Shown: positions 8,691-16,219 of the stretch, one piece after another | Layout of the letters: each line of letters begins with the position of its first letter | Numbering within the stretch: the stretch's first letter is position 1 | NCBI GenBank assembly: GCA_016179685.1 | Contig: JACPCR010000087.1 | Location: 64,330-119,064, forward strand | Length of the DNA: 54,735 bases | Source of the DNA: Planctomycetota bacterium | Lineage (GTDB): Bacteria > Planctomycetota > PUPC01 > JACPCR01 | Direction: 5' to 3' | The notes under the pieces: model-generated | What the model saw: the letters and a program-made list of their open reading frames with translations, nothing else | Database searches by the model: none | Told to the model about the DNA's origin: nothing | Made by a program: the position numbers and the translations under genes

Positions 8691-10928
8691 ATGGTATTTC
8701 GAAACTATGGGGGCCAGTATCAGCTCGTCATTCAAACCATCGATGACCTGGAGAAAGCGCTCCAGCTCGACAACACGTGCTGGATGGCGACGAGCGCACC
8801 CTGCGCAGGTGTGCAGGCTGACCCGAAGTTTCTGGAATTTCTGGACAGCGACCGGAATGGCCGCATCCGCACGGATGAATTCAGGGCCGCCGTCTCCTGG
8901 ACGCTGCGCATGCTGTCCGGGCGGCGCGGGATCGAAGAGGGCAACGACGTTCTGCGGCTGGAAGACATCGATACGAGTCATGTGGACGGCCAAAGGTTGC
9001 GGGCCTCTGCCGTTCGGATTCTAAAAAATCTGGGCCAGCCGGATGCCCGGCAATTGTCCCTGGCCCAGGTCCGGGACCTCCGGCGCATCCGAGCGGACTC
9101 GGACGAGAACGGGGACGGGATCATCACGCCAGGGGCTGCGCCCGCCCCCGAGGTGGCCGATTTCATCCGCTCCGTCATGTCGGTCGCCGGATCGAAGCCG
9201 GACGCCAGCGGCGAGCCGGGCGTCTCCGATGCGGAGCTGGTCCGATTCCGCCAGGAAGCGGAAGCCTACCTCGCCTGGGATGCTCGGGGCCGCGTCCCCT
9301 CCGGGTCCGACCGCAGCGAGGTCATGGTCTGGGGCTCGGACACCCCCTCTGCCAGCGCCACCGTCGAAGCCGTCCGGGAGAAGCTCGACGAGTTTTTTAC
9401 CTTGTGTTGTCTCGTTGCCATCGATGAGCGTTCGGCTGCGCAGATGCGCCTGCGGGATGAGGAGCTGGCCCGGATGAACTTTTCCGATCGAGCGGCCATC
9501 GAGGCTCGTTCCCGGGCTGCGCCCCTGGCCGCGCCTTCTCGGGAGGAGACGCTGGACCTTCGCGGCCCGATCAATCCTTACTACCGAGAGCCGCTCCAGA
9601 AGCTTCAGGCCCAGATTCTCGAGCGCGCGCTTGGAAGAGACGATGGCCGCTTGACGCGCGGAGAATGGCAGGCGGTGCTCGACCTCTTTGCTCCGTACCG
9701 GGCATGGGTCGCGGGAAAGCCAGCCGTTTCCGTGGAAAAACTCGGAATCGAGACGCTCCGGCGTCTGCTGGCGTCCGATGGGGAAAAGCAGGTGCGGCAG
9801 CTCATCGAGAAAGACATGGCCGTCGCCGCCGAGATGGCCGAGATCGCCAACGTCGAGCGGCTCATCCTCTACCAGCAGGGGTTGATGCGGTTCGCCAACA
9901 ATTTTGTCAGCTTCCCGCTGCTCTATGACCCGGACCAACAGTCGCTGTTCCAGATGGGCAAGCTCATCATGAACGGGATGGAATTCACCTTCAACGTTCG
10001 TGTGGACAACCGGGCCGATCATAAGGCCTCCGCCCAGAGCGCCCAGGTGTTCGTCATGTACGTCGAGGTGACGAGCGGGGCCACCGGGGAACACTTCGAA
10101 GTCGCCACACCCGTCACGCGCGGCGACGCCCAGGGTCTCTACCGCGGCCGGCGCGGCATCTTCATCACGCCGGACGGCCGCGTCTGGGACGCCCGCGTCG
10201 CGGACCTCATCGTCAATCCCGTCAGCCTTCTTGAAGCCATCAAGGCCCCGTTCGTGCAGCTCAGCTCGTTCGTCGAGAAGCAGGCCGATCGGTTCACGAC
10301 AACCCGATATGCAGATATGGAGGCCGGGCTGGGCAGGGGAATCTCCAATGTAGATCAGAGCGTGAAGAAGAGCATCGAGGAATCGGCCAAAGCGGCCCCG
10401 GCGACCCCGGCGACCGCGGCGCCGGCCCCTGCAGCTCCGGCCGCAAACCGGGGCGGCGCCATGCGGGACATGCTGGTGGGCGGCGGCGTGGCCGTCGCCG
10501 CCTTGGGTTCCTCCTTCGCCTTCATCACCAGCACGTTGAGTCAACTCCGCATCTGGCATCTGCTCGCCTGGGGCATCGCTGGCCTGTCCGTCATTGTCAC
10601 TCCCCTCATCGTCCTGGGCGTCCTCAAGCTGCGCCGGCGCAATGTCAGCCCGATTCTTGAAGCCTCTGGCTGGGCCATCAATGCCAATATGAGGATCACC
10701 GCCAGCATGGGACACCTCTTCACGCACTTCGCGCATTTCCCGGAGAGCGCCCGGAAGGAGAAATTCGACCTAACACAGAAATTCGCCCAACAACTGGGCT
10801 ATCGATCCTCTTCCTTTCAGTACGCCGCCATCCCGCTTGTCCTCCTGGCCGCTGTCGCCACCGGATTCGCCCTCTCCCCGTGGGTCTTCTCCTGCCTCGA
10901 ATCCTTCTTCTACCTCCACAACTGGTGA
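8691..10928 (+). CDS. Large membrane protein with EF-hand-like motifs, unknown function
   Basis: 745 aa. A calcium-loop motif DSDRNGRIRTDE lies at 52-63 and a second, DSDENGDGIITP, at 136-147; a weaker DDGRLTRGEW follows near residue 360. The middle of the protein is soluble and mixed alpha/beta. A low-complexity Ala/Pro linker (around 575-600) precedes three C-terminal hydrophobic segments (AMRDMLVGGGVAVAALG..., WHLLAWGIAGLSVIVTPLIV, IPLVLLAAVATGFALS). I do not recognise the family. The start is uncertain: the frame is open from 8568, ATG is available at 8649 and 8691, and none has a good ribosome binding site; 8691 is where protein-like composition clearly begins. The neighbours do not suggest a function. 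Confidence 0.8.
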   Translation: MVFRNYGGQYQLVIQTIDDLEKALQLDNTCWMATSAPCAGVQADPKFLEFLDSDRNGRIRTDEFRAAVSWTLRMLSGRRGIEEGNDVLRLEDIDTSHVDGQRLRASAVRILKNLGQPDARQLSLAQVRDLRRIRADSDENGDGIITPGAAPAPEVADFIRSVMSVAGSKPDASGEPGVSDAELVRFRQEAEAYLAWDARGRVPSGSDRSEVMVWGSDTPSASATVEAVREKLDEFFTLCCLVAIDERSAAQMRLRDEELARMNFSDRAAIEARSRAAPLAAPSREETLDLRGPINPYYREPLQKLQAQILERALGRDDGRLTRGEWQAVLDLFAPYRAWVAGKPAVSVEKLGIETLRRLLASDGEKQVRQLIEKDMAVAAEMAEIANVERLILYQQGLMRFANNFVSFPLLYDPDQQSLFQMGKLIMNGMEFTFNVRVDNRADHKASAQSAQVFVMYVEVTSGATGEHFEVATPVTRGDAQGLYRGRRGIFITPDGRVWDARVADLIVNPVSLLEAIKAPFVQLSSFVEKQADRFTTTRYADMEAGLGRGISNVDQSVKKSIEESAKAAPATPATAAPAPAAPAANRGGAMRDMLVGGGVAVAALGSSFAFITSTLSQLRIWHLLAWGIAGLSVIVTPLIVLGVLKLRRRNVSPILEASGWAINANMRITASMGHLFTHFAHFPESARKEKFDLTQKFAQQLGYRSSSFQYAAIPLVLLAAVATGFALSPWVFSCLESFFYLHNW

Positions 10929-10957
10929 CGCTTCGCACGGCAAGTGCGCCGGACGGC

Positions 10958-10985
10958 TTGCGGTGGCGGCGTGCCCTGATATAAT
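10958..10985 (+). promoter_or_regulatory. Sigma-70-type promoter with consensus -10
   Basis: TTGCGG (10958-10963), 16-bp spacer, TATAAT (10980-10985). Transcription would start near 10991-10993. No supported ORF starts within the next 500 bp, so the transcript is either a small RNA or a long rarA leader. Confidence 0.55.
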
Positions 10986-10990
10986 GGCTG

Positions 10991-11120
10991 CTGATGTCCG
11001 GGGCACGGGACGGGCCCCTTCACCGGTTTCAAGTGCCTGGAACAACCCGTCGGCGGCCGTCAGAAGCCGAACGTTTTTCTTGGTCGGTCCGCCTGTGGGC
11101 TATCGCGTGGACGTGAAAGA
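10991..11120 (+). ncRNA. Candidate structured RNA downstream of a consensus promoter
   Basis: Directly after the promoter at 10958-10985 the DNA can pair extensively: GGGGC with GCCCC in the first 25 nt, GGTT with AACC around a 15-nt loop, then GGCGG with CCGCC extended by CCC/GGG across an internal loop, enclosing CCG..CGG. GTCC near the 5' end can pair with GGAC near 11113. A segment resembling the 3' part of 6S RNA (GGTTTCAAG ... CGGCGGC) is present, but length and order do not fit 6S well. The class and the 3' end are unknown. It could instead be the leader of rarA. Confidence 0.22.
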
Positions 11121-11511
11121 ACTCAGCCCGCATGTAGTAGAATTTCCCGAATAAACCTCTGCTGTGCTCGTGAGTAGAAGCTTGCCTTAAGTGAACCGAC
11201 GCAATAAACCTGGTAGCCTAGTCGCTGGCGCAACGCAGGCCCGCGGTATGGAATCTTGATTCCCGCTGCTGCGTGGAAGCGTAGCCCAGATTCCGGTTAC
11301 CCCAGTTTAATTCACGGGTTCTATTAAGTTCTTCTCCACGGCACGATGCGGAGGTTTTTTTTGGGCCCGCTCCTGCCCGGCCTCCACCCTCACAGCCTCG
11401 GTGCCAAGAAGGCCGGGGCGAAGCCCGAACTGCAAGCGATTCCTGCACAGGCGAATATCGATCGTGCCGGCGCGCCTTGTGAGAAATCCGGGCTAAGCGC
11501 TTCTTCCTCCC
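11121..11511. other. Intergenic stretch before rarA
   Basis: About 390 bp with no supported gene. The only item noted is the 18-mer GTGAGAAATCCGGGCTAA at 11479-11496, found again as its reverse complement at 40554-40571. A T8 run at 11353-11360 has no convincing stem in front of it. Confidence 0.5.
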
Positions 11512-12870
11512 ATGTCGCTCTTCACCCGCGAGAAACTGGAAGAGTCGGAAGCAGATTCCGACGCCCCTCTGGCGCACCGGATGCGCCCGCGCCGACTGGA
11601 CGAGTTCGTCGGCCAGCAGCACTTCCTGGGGCCCGGGAAATTGCTCTGGCGAATGATCGAGGCTGATCGCCTGAGCTCGGTCATTTTTTATGGTCCCCCG
11701 GGCACCGGGAAGACGGCGCTGGCCCGGATACTCGCCACGACGAGCCGGGCCCGTTTCGAGGAGCTCAATGCGGCCGCCTCGAATGTCGCCGAGGTGAAGG
11801 CCGCGATCGAGCGCGCCGACGAGCAGCGTCGCGAGCGCCGGCGGACCCTCCTGTTCCTGGATGAAATCCACCGATTCAACAAGGCTCAGCAGGACGTGCT
11901 CCTGCCTGCCGTCGAGAAAGGGGTCGTTCTTCTGGTCGGGGCCACCACTCACAACCCCTTCTTCAGCATTGTCCCGGCCCTGGTATCTCGGTCACAGATC
12001 TTCGAGTTTCGTCCCCTTTCGGAAGAGGAGGTGTGCCTCATCTTGCGAAGGGCGTGCGGGGATGTCGAGCGAGGACTGGGTGGACGGCGGCCCGAGGTAG
12101 CTGCCGAGGCGGTGGCGCATCTCGCCCGCGTCTCCGACGGGGATGCGCGGCGTGCGCTGAATGCTCTCGAGCTGGCCGCGCTCACCACCCCGCCCGGCCC
12201 CGACGGCAGGGTTCGCATCGGGCTCGCCGAGGCGGAGGAGTCCATCCAGAAGAAGGCCGTGCTCTATGACCGCGATGAGGACGCCCATTACGACGTCATT
12301 TCGGCCTACATCAAGAGCATTCGGGGGTCGGACCCCGACGCGGCGGTCTACTGGCTGGCCAGGATGCTCGAGGCGGGCGAGGACCCCAGGTTCATCGCCC
12401 GGCGGCTCGTCATCTGTGCTGCCGAGGACATCGGCAACGCCGCCCCCTACGCCCTCGCCATCGCTCAGGCCGCCGCCCAGGCCGCGGAGCTCGTCGGGAT
12501 GCCGGAGGCCCGCATCCCGCTCGCCCAGGCCACGCTCTATCTCGCGACGAGTCCCAAGAGCAACTCGGCCATCGTGGCCATAGACCGCGCCCTGGAAGAG
12601 GTGCGCAAGGGCCGGCTGCTCGAAGTGCCTCAGGCCCTCCGGGACGCCCATTACGGGTCGGCAGGTCAGCTCGGCCGGGGAGCGGGCTACCAATATGCCC
12701 ATGATTTCGAGGGGCACTTTGTGCCCCAGGAACACCTGCCGGCGGCCCGAGTCTTCTACGAGCCTTCGGATCAAGGCCACGAGCTGGAAATCCGCCGGCG
12801 TCTCGAGGAATGGAGGAAACGAAGGAAATTGGGGCTGGCGGCCCAGAAGGAGAATCCCAGCACGTCCTGA
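11512..12870 (+). CDS. rarA: Replication-associated recombination protein A (RarA/MgsA AAA+ ATPase)
   Basis: 452 aa, the usual length. It begins with LAHRMRPRRLDEFVGQQH, the RarA/RuvB-like box. Walker A GPPGTGKT is at 61-68, Walker B LLFLDEIHRFNKAQQD at 113-128, sensor 1 GATTHNPFF after that, and the C-terminal region contains the RarA-specific GSDPDAAVYWLARML and EDIGNA segments of the MgsA oligomerisation domain. RarA acts at stalled replication forks and single-stranded gaps. The ATG at 11512 lacks a clear ribosome binding site, but nothing upstream in frame resembles the family. It converges with the downstream minus-strand operon. Confidence 0.95.
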   Translation: MSLFTREKLEESEADSDAPLAHRMRPRRLDEFVGQQHFLGPGKLLWRMIEADRLSSVIFYGPPGTGKTALARILATTSRARFEELNAAASNVAEVKAAIERADEQRRERRRTLLFLDEIHRFNKAQQDVLLPAVEKGVVLLVGATTHNPFFSIVPALVSRSQIFEFRPLSEEEVCLILRRACGDVERGLGGRRPEVAAEAVAHLARVSDGDARRALNALELAALTTPPGPDGRVRIGLAEAEESIQKKAVLYDRDEDAHYDVISAYIKSIRGSDPDAAVYWLARMLEAGEDPRFIARRLVICAAEDIGNAAPYALAIAQAAAQAAELVGMPEARIPLAQATLYLATSPKSNSAIVAIDRALEEVRKGRLLEVPQALRDAHYGSAGQLGRGAGYQYAHDFEGHFVPQEHLPAARVFYEPSDQGHELEIRRRLEEWRKRRKLGLAAQKENPSTS

Positions 12871-13028
12871 AGAAGGTCTCCCCGGTTGACCTGGGATTTT
12901 TCGGGCTAACACATGGATTTCGGAAAAGCGCACACGAGCACACTGTGCACCCTTCATGATTTTGAGCCAGCAGTTTCCCGGACACGCAAACTGGATGAAA
13001 GAAGGCTTCTGCCGGAAAAATCCCTGCT

Positions 13029-13069
13029 AGCCTGCATGGCTCATCCCGGTGAGATGAGCCATGCAGGCT
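13029..13069. terminator. 17-bp perfect hairpin between convergent genes
   Basis: AGCCTGCATGGCTCATC (13029-13045) and its exact reverse complement (13053-13069) flank a 7-nt loop. It lies between rarA and the convergent kinase-like gene and contains the latter's last codons and stop. On the minus strand it is followed after 9 nt by TTTTT (13014-13018), so it may end the minus operon; it lacks an adjacent T-tract on the plus side. Confidence 0.5.
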
Positions 13070-13811
13070 CAGCGCGGTTCACGAGGAACGATGCGGCGGC
13101 GGATGCGGCGAGCTGGACGGTGAGGTTGTCCAAGCCATGATTGGAGACGGCTTCGGCGGATGCGCCGGCGAGGCCGCAGAGGAGGCCCAGGCCGACGGCC
13201 TGGGCGAGGGGAAGGCCGCTGAAGCCGAGGGCGATCGCCGCGGCGGTGGAGCCGCAGAGCCACACGGCAAGGGAGCCTTCCAGGCTGCGGCGGGCAGGTA
13301 CCCCCAGAAGCGAAGGAACACGATAGGGATGCCTGCCCCAGCGGCTTCCAACGGGTTCTCCGGCCGCGTCGCCCCATCCGCAGACGAGGTATCCGATGGC
13401 GGCGGAGTTGGGGAAGAGGAGATTGCTGAGGACACCGCCGAGGGCGGTGGTGGCGAGGGGCAGGAGGATGAAGAACGACCGATGGGGGTGATCGCCGGGC
13501 CGAGCCATGGCTTCGTAGAAGGGGAAGCGGTCACCCTTCCAGACGGCATAGAGCACGCCGAGGCTGACGACGATGCCGAAGAAGGCGACGCCGCGGGTCT
13601 GGTAGAAGGCGTGGAAGACGCCGGCAGCGGAGAAGATGAGAACATGGAATATTTTTCGGGTATAAGGCGTCGGGATTTTGTAACGGTTTTTGAGATGGCC
13701 CACCAGCGTCGCGGCGAAGAGGGTCCAGAGGACGGCAGGAAGGCCAGCAGCGGCGACCGTGTCGAAATCGGGCAGAAACGGATCGAGAAACGCCTGGAGC
13801 GGCAAGTTCAT
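13041..13811 (-). CDS. Polyprenol/phytol kinase-like (SEC59/DGK1/VTE5-type) membrane protein
   Basis: 256 aa with about seven hydrophobic segments. KIPTPYTRKIFHVLIF (45-60) matches the R-K-x-x-H motif of the dolichol/phytol/diacylglycerol kinase family, and CGWGDAAGEPVGSRWG (about 145-160) followed by RRSLEGSLAVWL matches the CTP-binding G-D-x-x-A-x-x-x-G ... K-S-x-E-G-S motif, here with RS in place of KS. The family uses CTP to phosphorylate long-chain lipid alcohols at the membrane. It overlaps the stop of the upstream phosphatase-like gene by 4 nt (ATGA). The lipid substrate is not known. Confidence 0.78.
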   Translation of the reverse strand: MNLPLQAFLDPFLPDFDTVAAAGLPAVLWTLFAATLVGHLKNRYKIPTPYTRKIFHVLIFSAAGVFHAFYQTRGVAFFGIVVSLGVLYAVWKGDRFPFYEAMARPGDHPHRSFFILLPLATTALGGVLSNLLFPNSAAIGYLVCGWGDAAGEPVGSRWGRHPYRVPSLLGVPARRSLEGSLAVWLCGSTAAAIALGFSGLPLAQAVGLGLLCGLAGASAEAVSNHGLDNLTVQLAASAAASFLVNRAEPAWLISPG

Positions 13812-15259
13812 TCTCCCGGGTCGGAAACGGCCGGCGGGGCGGGTGGTTTCGGTGGTCGGATTCGGGCTCGGACCGCCTCGATCTCCGGGCCATAGAGGTA
13901 GAAGGTGAGGGACTGCTCGAGGGTTTTTTCGAGGGACTCATCCCGTGGACTGGCGGCCTGCCAGGAGAGCCCGGCCTTTTGGGCCAGGCGGCGGTCTTCC
14001 TCGGTCTGCCCGCCCGGGTCGGGTCCGCAGAAGAGCAGCGCCCGAACGCCCTTCTGGTAGAGGTAGGAATCGAATTCGGGGGCAGTCGGGGATGGGCCCG
14101 CGGCGATGTTCGGGCCGAGCAGTTCCACGTTTCCTCCCCGCAGAGGTTCTCGAAACAGAGGGGGCGGCAGCGGGGGCAGTCCGGTCTGATAAGCGATCCG
14201 GAACGCGGCGGCTTCGGGCGAGTCGTCGCGGAACGCATGAACGACGGTCAGTCGAGCCATGGGCCGGACTTTTTGTGCGGCCTCGATGGCCTGGGCCGGG
14301 TCGAAGGGCGACAGAGAGAGAGGAATCGATGACCACGAGAGGGAATAGGTCTTAGCGAGGGCCTGCTCCTTCTGAATCCAGGGCTCATTCTCGGGATTCT
14401 TCACATCGAGAAGCGAGACGACGTGCTGGACGGAGCCGGCGAGGACGTATCCGAAGTACTCCTCGTCCGTCGGGTAGGGCGTCAAGAAGAGGCCTTCGTC
14501 GAGCTGGACCACCTGACCGCGTTCCCAGGCAAGGCCGTCGGTCAGCAGGCGATGTTGCTCCGGCGTGGCCAGTTTGGATTTAAAGCCGTGGGATTCGATG
14601 AACCGGCGTACGACCCGGATACGGTCCTTACCCAGGTAACAGTGGACGTAGTATCGGGCCTGGGTATCGAGCATGAGGCGGCCCAGGGTATCGAGCGCTT
14701 CCTGGTTCTGGCTGACCCACGGGAGCATGGGGACATGGATGAGGGGCAGTTTTACCTTTTCCGTGCGTTCTTTCTCTTCGGCGATCAATTGGGGCTCGAA
14801 CGGCACGACGGCGGGGTGGAGGAGCGAAATGACCGCGGTGTAGCCGCGTTGTTTCAGGAGCTGCAGGTCCGAATCGGTAGCCGGGTAGGGACCGAAGGTG
14901 AACTGCTCCTTCGGGGCATCCGGGATATTCTGGATGTTGACCAAGAGGGCGGGATGCATCCAGAGCCAGAGGGCGGCGGCGGCCGGGAGGGTGACGAGGA
15001 CGAGGAGGACGGCGGTGACGGACCTGCTTCGGGCGCGGCGCTCATAGCGGGCCAGGAGGGCGGAGGCTGCTGCCGTAGCGGCGACATAGAGGACGATGAT
15101 GAGGATGACCAGGAGATTCTCAGTTTTCGGGGACAGGTCTCGGGCGCGTGCCGTCTCGGTGACCCATCGGACGGGGCCGAGGAGGACGATGGTTCCGGCG
15201 GCGAATCCGAGCATCAACCAGACGGTGGCGAAGAGGGCGGCGGTGCGGAGAAGCTTCAT
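13808..15259 (-). CDS. Membrane protein with tandem dual-specificity-phosphatase-like modules
   Basis: 483 aa. Three hydrophobic segments (about 8-30, 49-70, 81-103) precede a cytosolic or periplasmic part made of three related modules. Module 1 starts FTFGPYPATDSDL (120) and ends with YVHCYLGKDR, a complete C-x5-R phosphatase loop (C207 to R213). Module 2 starts LFLTPYPTDEEYFGYVL (257) and has VVHAFRDDS (339) where the loop should be, so Cys is replaced by Ala. Module 3 starts VELLGPNIAAGPSPTAPEF (378) and lacks the loop. Only module 1 can be catalytic. The gene overlaps thiD upstream (ATGA, 4 nt) and the lipid-kinase-like gene downstream (4 nt), so the three are co-translated. A phosphatase paired with a lipid kinase suggests a lipid phosphate cycle; that is inference. 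Confidence 0.75.
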   Translation of the reverse strand: MKLLRTAALFATVWLMLGFAAGTIVLLGPVRWVTETARARDLSPKTENLLVILIIVLYVAATAAASALLARYERRARSRSVTAVLLVLVTLPAAAALWLWMHPALLVNIQNIPDAPKEQFTFGPYPATDSDLQLLKQRGYTAVISLLHPAVVPFEPQLIAEEKERTEKVKLPLIHVPMLPWVSQNQEALDTLGRLMLDTQARYYVHCYLGKDRIRVVRRFIESHGFKSKLATPEQHRLLTDGLAWERGQVVQLDEGLFLTPYPTDEEYFGYVLAGSVQHVVSLLDVKNPENEPWIQKEQALAKTYSLSWSSIPLSLSPFDPAQAIEAAQKVRPMARLTVVHAFRDDSPEAAAFRIAYQTGLPPLPPPLFREPLRGGNVELLGPNIAAGPSPTAPEFDSYLYQKGVRALLFCGPDPGGQTEEDRRLAQKAGLSWQAASPRDESLEKTLEQSLTFYLYGPEIEAVRARIRPPKPPAPPAVSDPGE

Positions 15260-16056
15260 GGTTCAGCGTCCCGAGGCAGATGCCAAAGGACCGCCTGGCC
15301 GCGTCCCAGGAGGATCGAGGCCTGAAGGGTCCGGGAAACATATCGGCGTCCTTGTTCGACGGCTTCCTGCAAGGTCGCCCCGCGGGCCAGGTGTGCTGCG
15401 ATCGCTGCCGAGAGCGTGCAGCCGGTGCCGAGCGCCTTGGGGACGCCGGAGACCCGGGGAGGCAGGAACTGGAGGTTCCGGCCGTCATGAAAGAGGTCCA
15501 TTCCCGTCTGTTCGGCCCACCGGCCGCCCTTGATGAGCACCGCGGCAGCGCACCGGTCATGGAGGGCGCGCGCCGCGTCCCGGAGTGAGTCCGGGCCGGA
15601 GAGGGGCCGGCCGGAGAGCAACTCGGCCTCCTTCAGGTTCGGGGTGACCAGCCGGCACAGGGGGAGCAGGACGCAGAGCATGCGGTCGATCGCGCTGGCA
15701 TCCAGGATGGGACGGTCATGCTTGTCCACGAGAACCGGGTCCACGACGAGTTGAGGCACGTGCCGCCGGCCGAGGATGTCGGCCACGGCCTCGATGGTGG
15801 CTGCGCTGAAGAGCAGGCCGGTCTTGGCTGCGTGAATTTCGACGTCGTCCAGGACGGCCTGTATCTGCGAGGAAACAAAGGCCGGTTCGAGCGATGCGAC
15901 CTGAATGACGCCGAGCGTGTTCTGGGCGGTGACGCCGGTAATGGCGCAAAGGCCGTAAACTTGGCATGCCAGGAAGGTCTTCAAATCCGCCTGGATACCG
16001 GCCCCGCTGCTGCTGTCGGAGCCGCCCACCGTCAAGGCCTTGTATAAAGTCGGCAT
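15256..16056 (-). CDS. thiD: Hydroxymethylpyrimidine/phosphomethylpyrimidine kinase
   Basis: 266 aa, standard ThiD length. N-terminal ALTVGGSDSSSGAGIQADLK is the ThiD substrate-binding signature; VVDPVLVDK and LVTPNLKEAELL are typical; the C-terminal GTGCTLSAAIAAHLARG is the ribokinase-family anion hole with catalytic Cys/Asp region. It phosphorylates HMP and HMP-P in thiamine synthesis. The ATG has a good ribosome binding site (AAAAGGAACCGAC). It is the first gene of a minus-strand operon whose other members look unrelated to thiamine. No thiamine riboswitch is seen upstream. Confidence 0.93.
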   Translation of the reverse strand: MPTLYKALTVGGSDSSSGAGIQADLKTFLACQVYGLCAITGVTAQNTLGVIQVASLEPAFVSSQIQAVLDDVEIHAAKTGLLFSAATIEAVADILGRRHVPQLVVDPVLVDKHDRPILDASAIDRMLCVLLPLCRLVTPNLKEAELLSGRPLSGPDSLRDAARALHDRCAAAVLIKGGRWAEQTGMDLFHDGRNLQFLPPRVSGVPKALGTGCTLSAAIAAHLARGATLQEAVEQGRRYVSRTLQASILLGRGQAVLWHLPRDAEP

Positions 16057-16101
16057 GTCGGTTCCTTTTCGGGATCGGATACGAACGGGCGCCTATACTC
16101 A

Positions 16102-16143
16102 TAGACGGGCTCGCAAGTGCACCTGCACTTCCGTACCCTTCTG
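16102..16143. repeat. Degenerate family A hairpin
   Basis: TAGACGGGCTCGCAAGTGCA on the left pairs with the right half at about 16 of 20 positions. It differs from the 8073 element by a few bases in the left arm (AGACG..CTCGCAAGTGCACC) and lies in the divergent region between thiD and the TPR gene. Confidence 0.6.
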
Positions 16144-16219
16144 CTCGATCGGGGCGGGATTGCCCCCGCGCCGTTCGTTCCGGCGAACGATCGTACTCTC
16201 GAAGGTGGCAAGGATAAGA

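Noticed and set aside
9021..10736. 571-codon minus-strand ORF antisense to the EF-hand protein
   Set aside because: Rich in Asp/Gly/Arg typical for antisense of high-GC genes; the plus strand shows EF-hand motifs and membrane segments in order.
10991..11511. 6S RNA, tmRNA, SRP RNA or RNase P RNA
   Set aside because: Some resemblance to 6S RNA 3' end, but no match in length or ends; diagnostic motifs of tmRNA, SRP RNA and RnpB are absent. Kept only as an unclassified candidate.
16040..16219. N-terminal extension of the TPR/propeller gene
   Set aside because: It would read through the family A hairpin and lacks protein-like composition; the ATG at 16220 has a ribosome binding site and gives a signal peptide.
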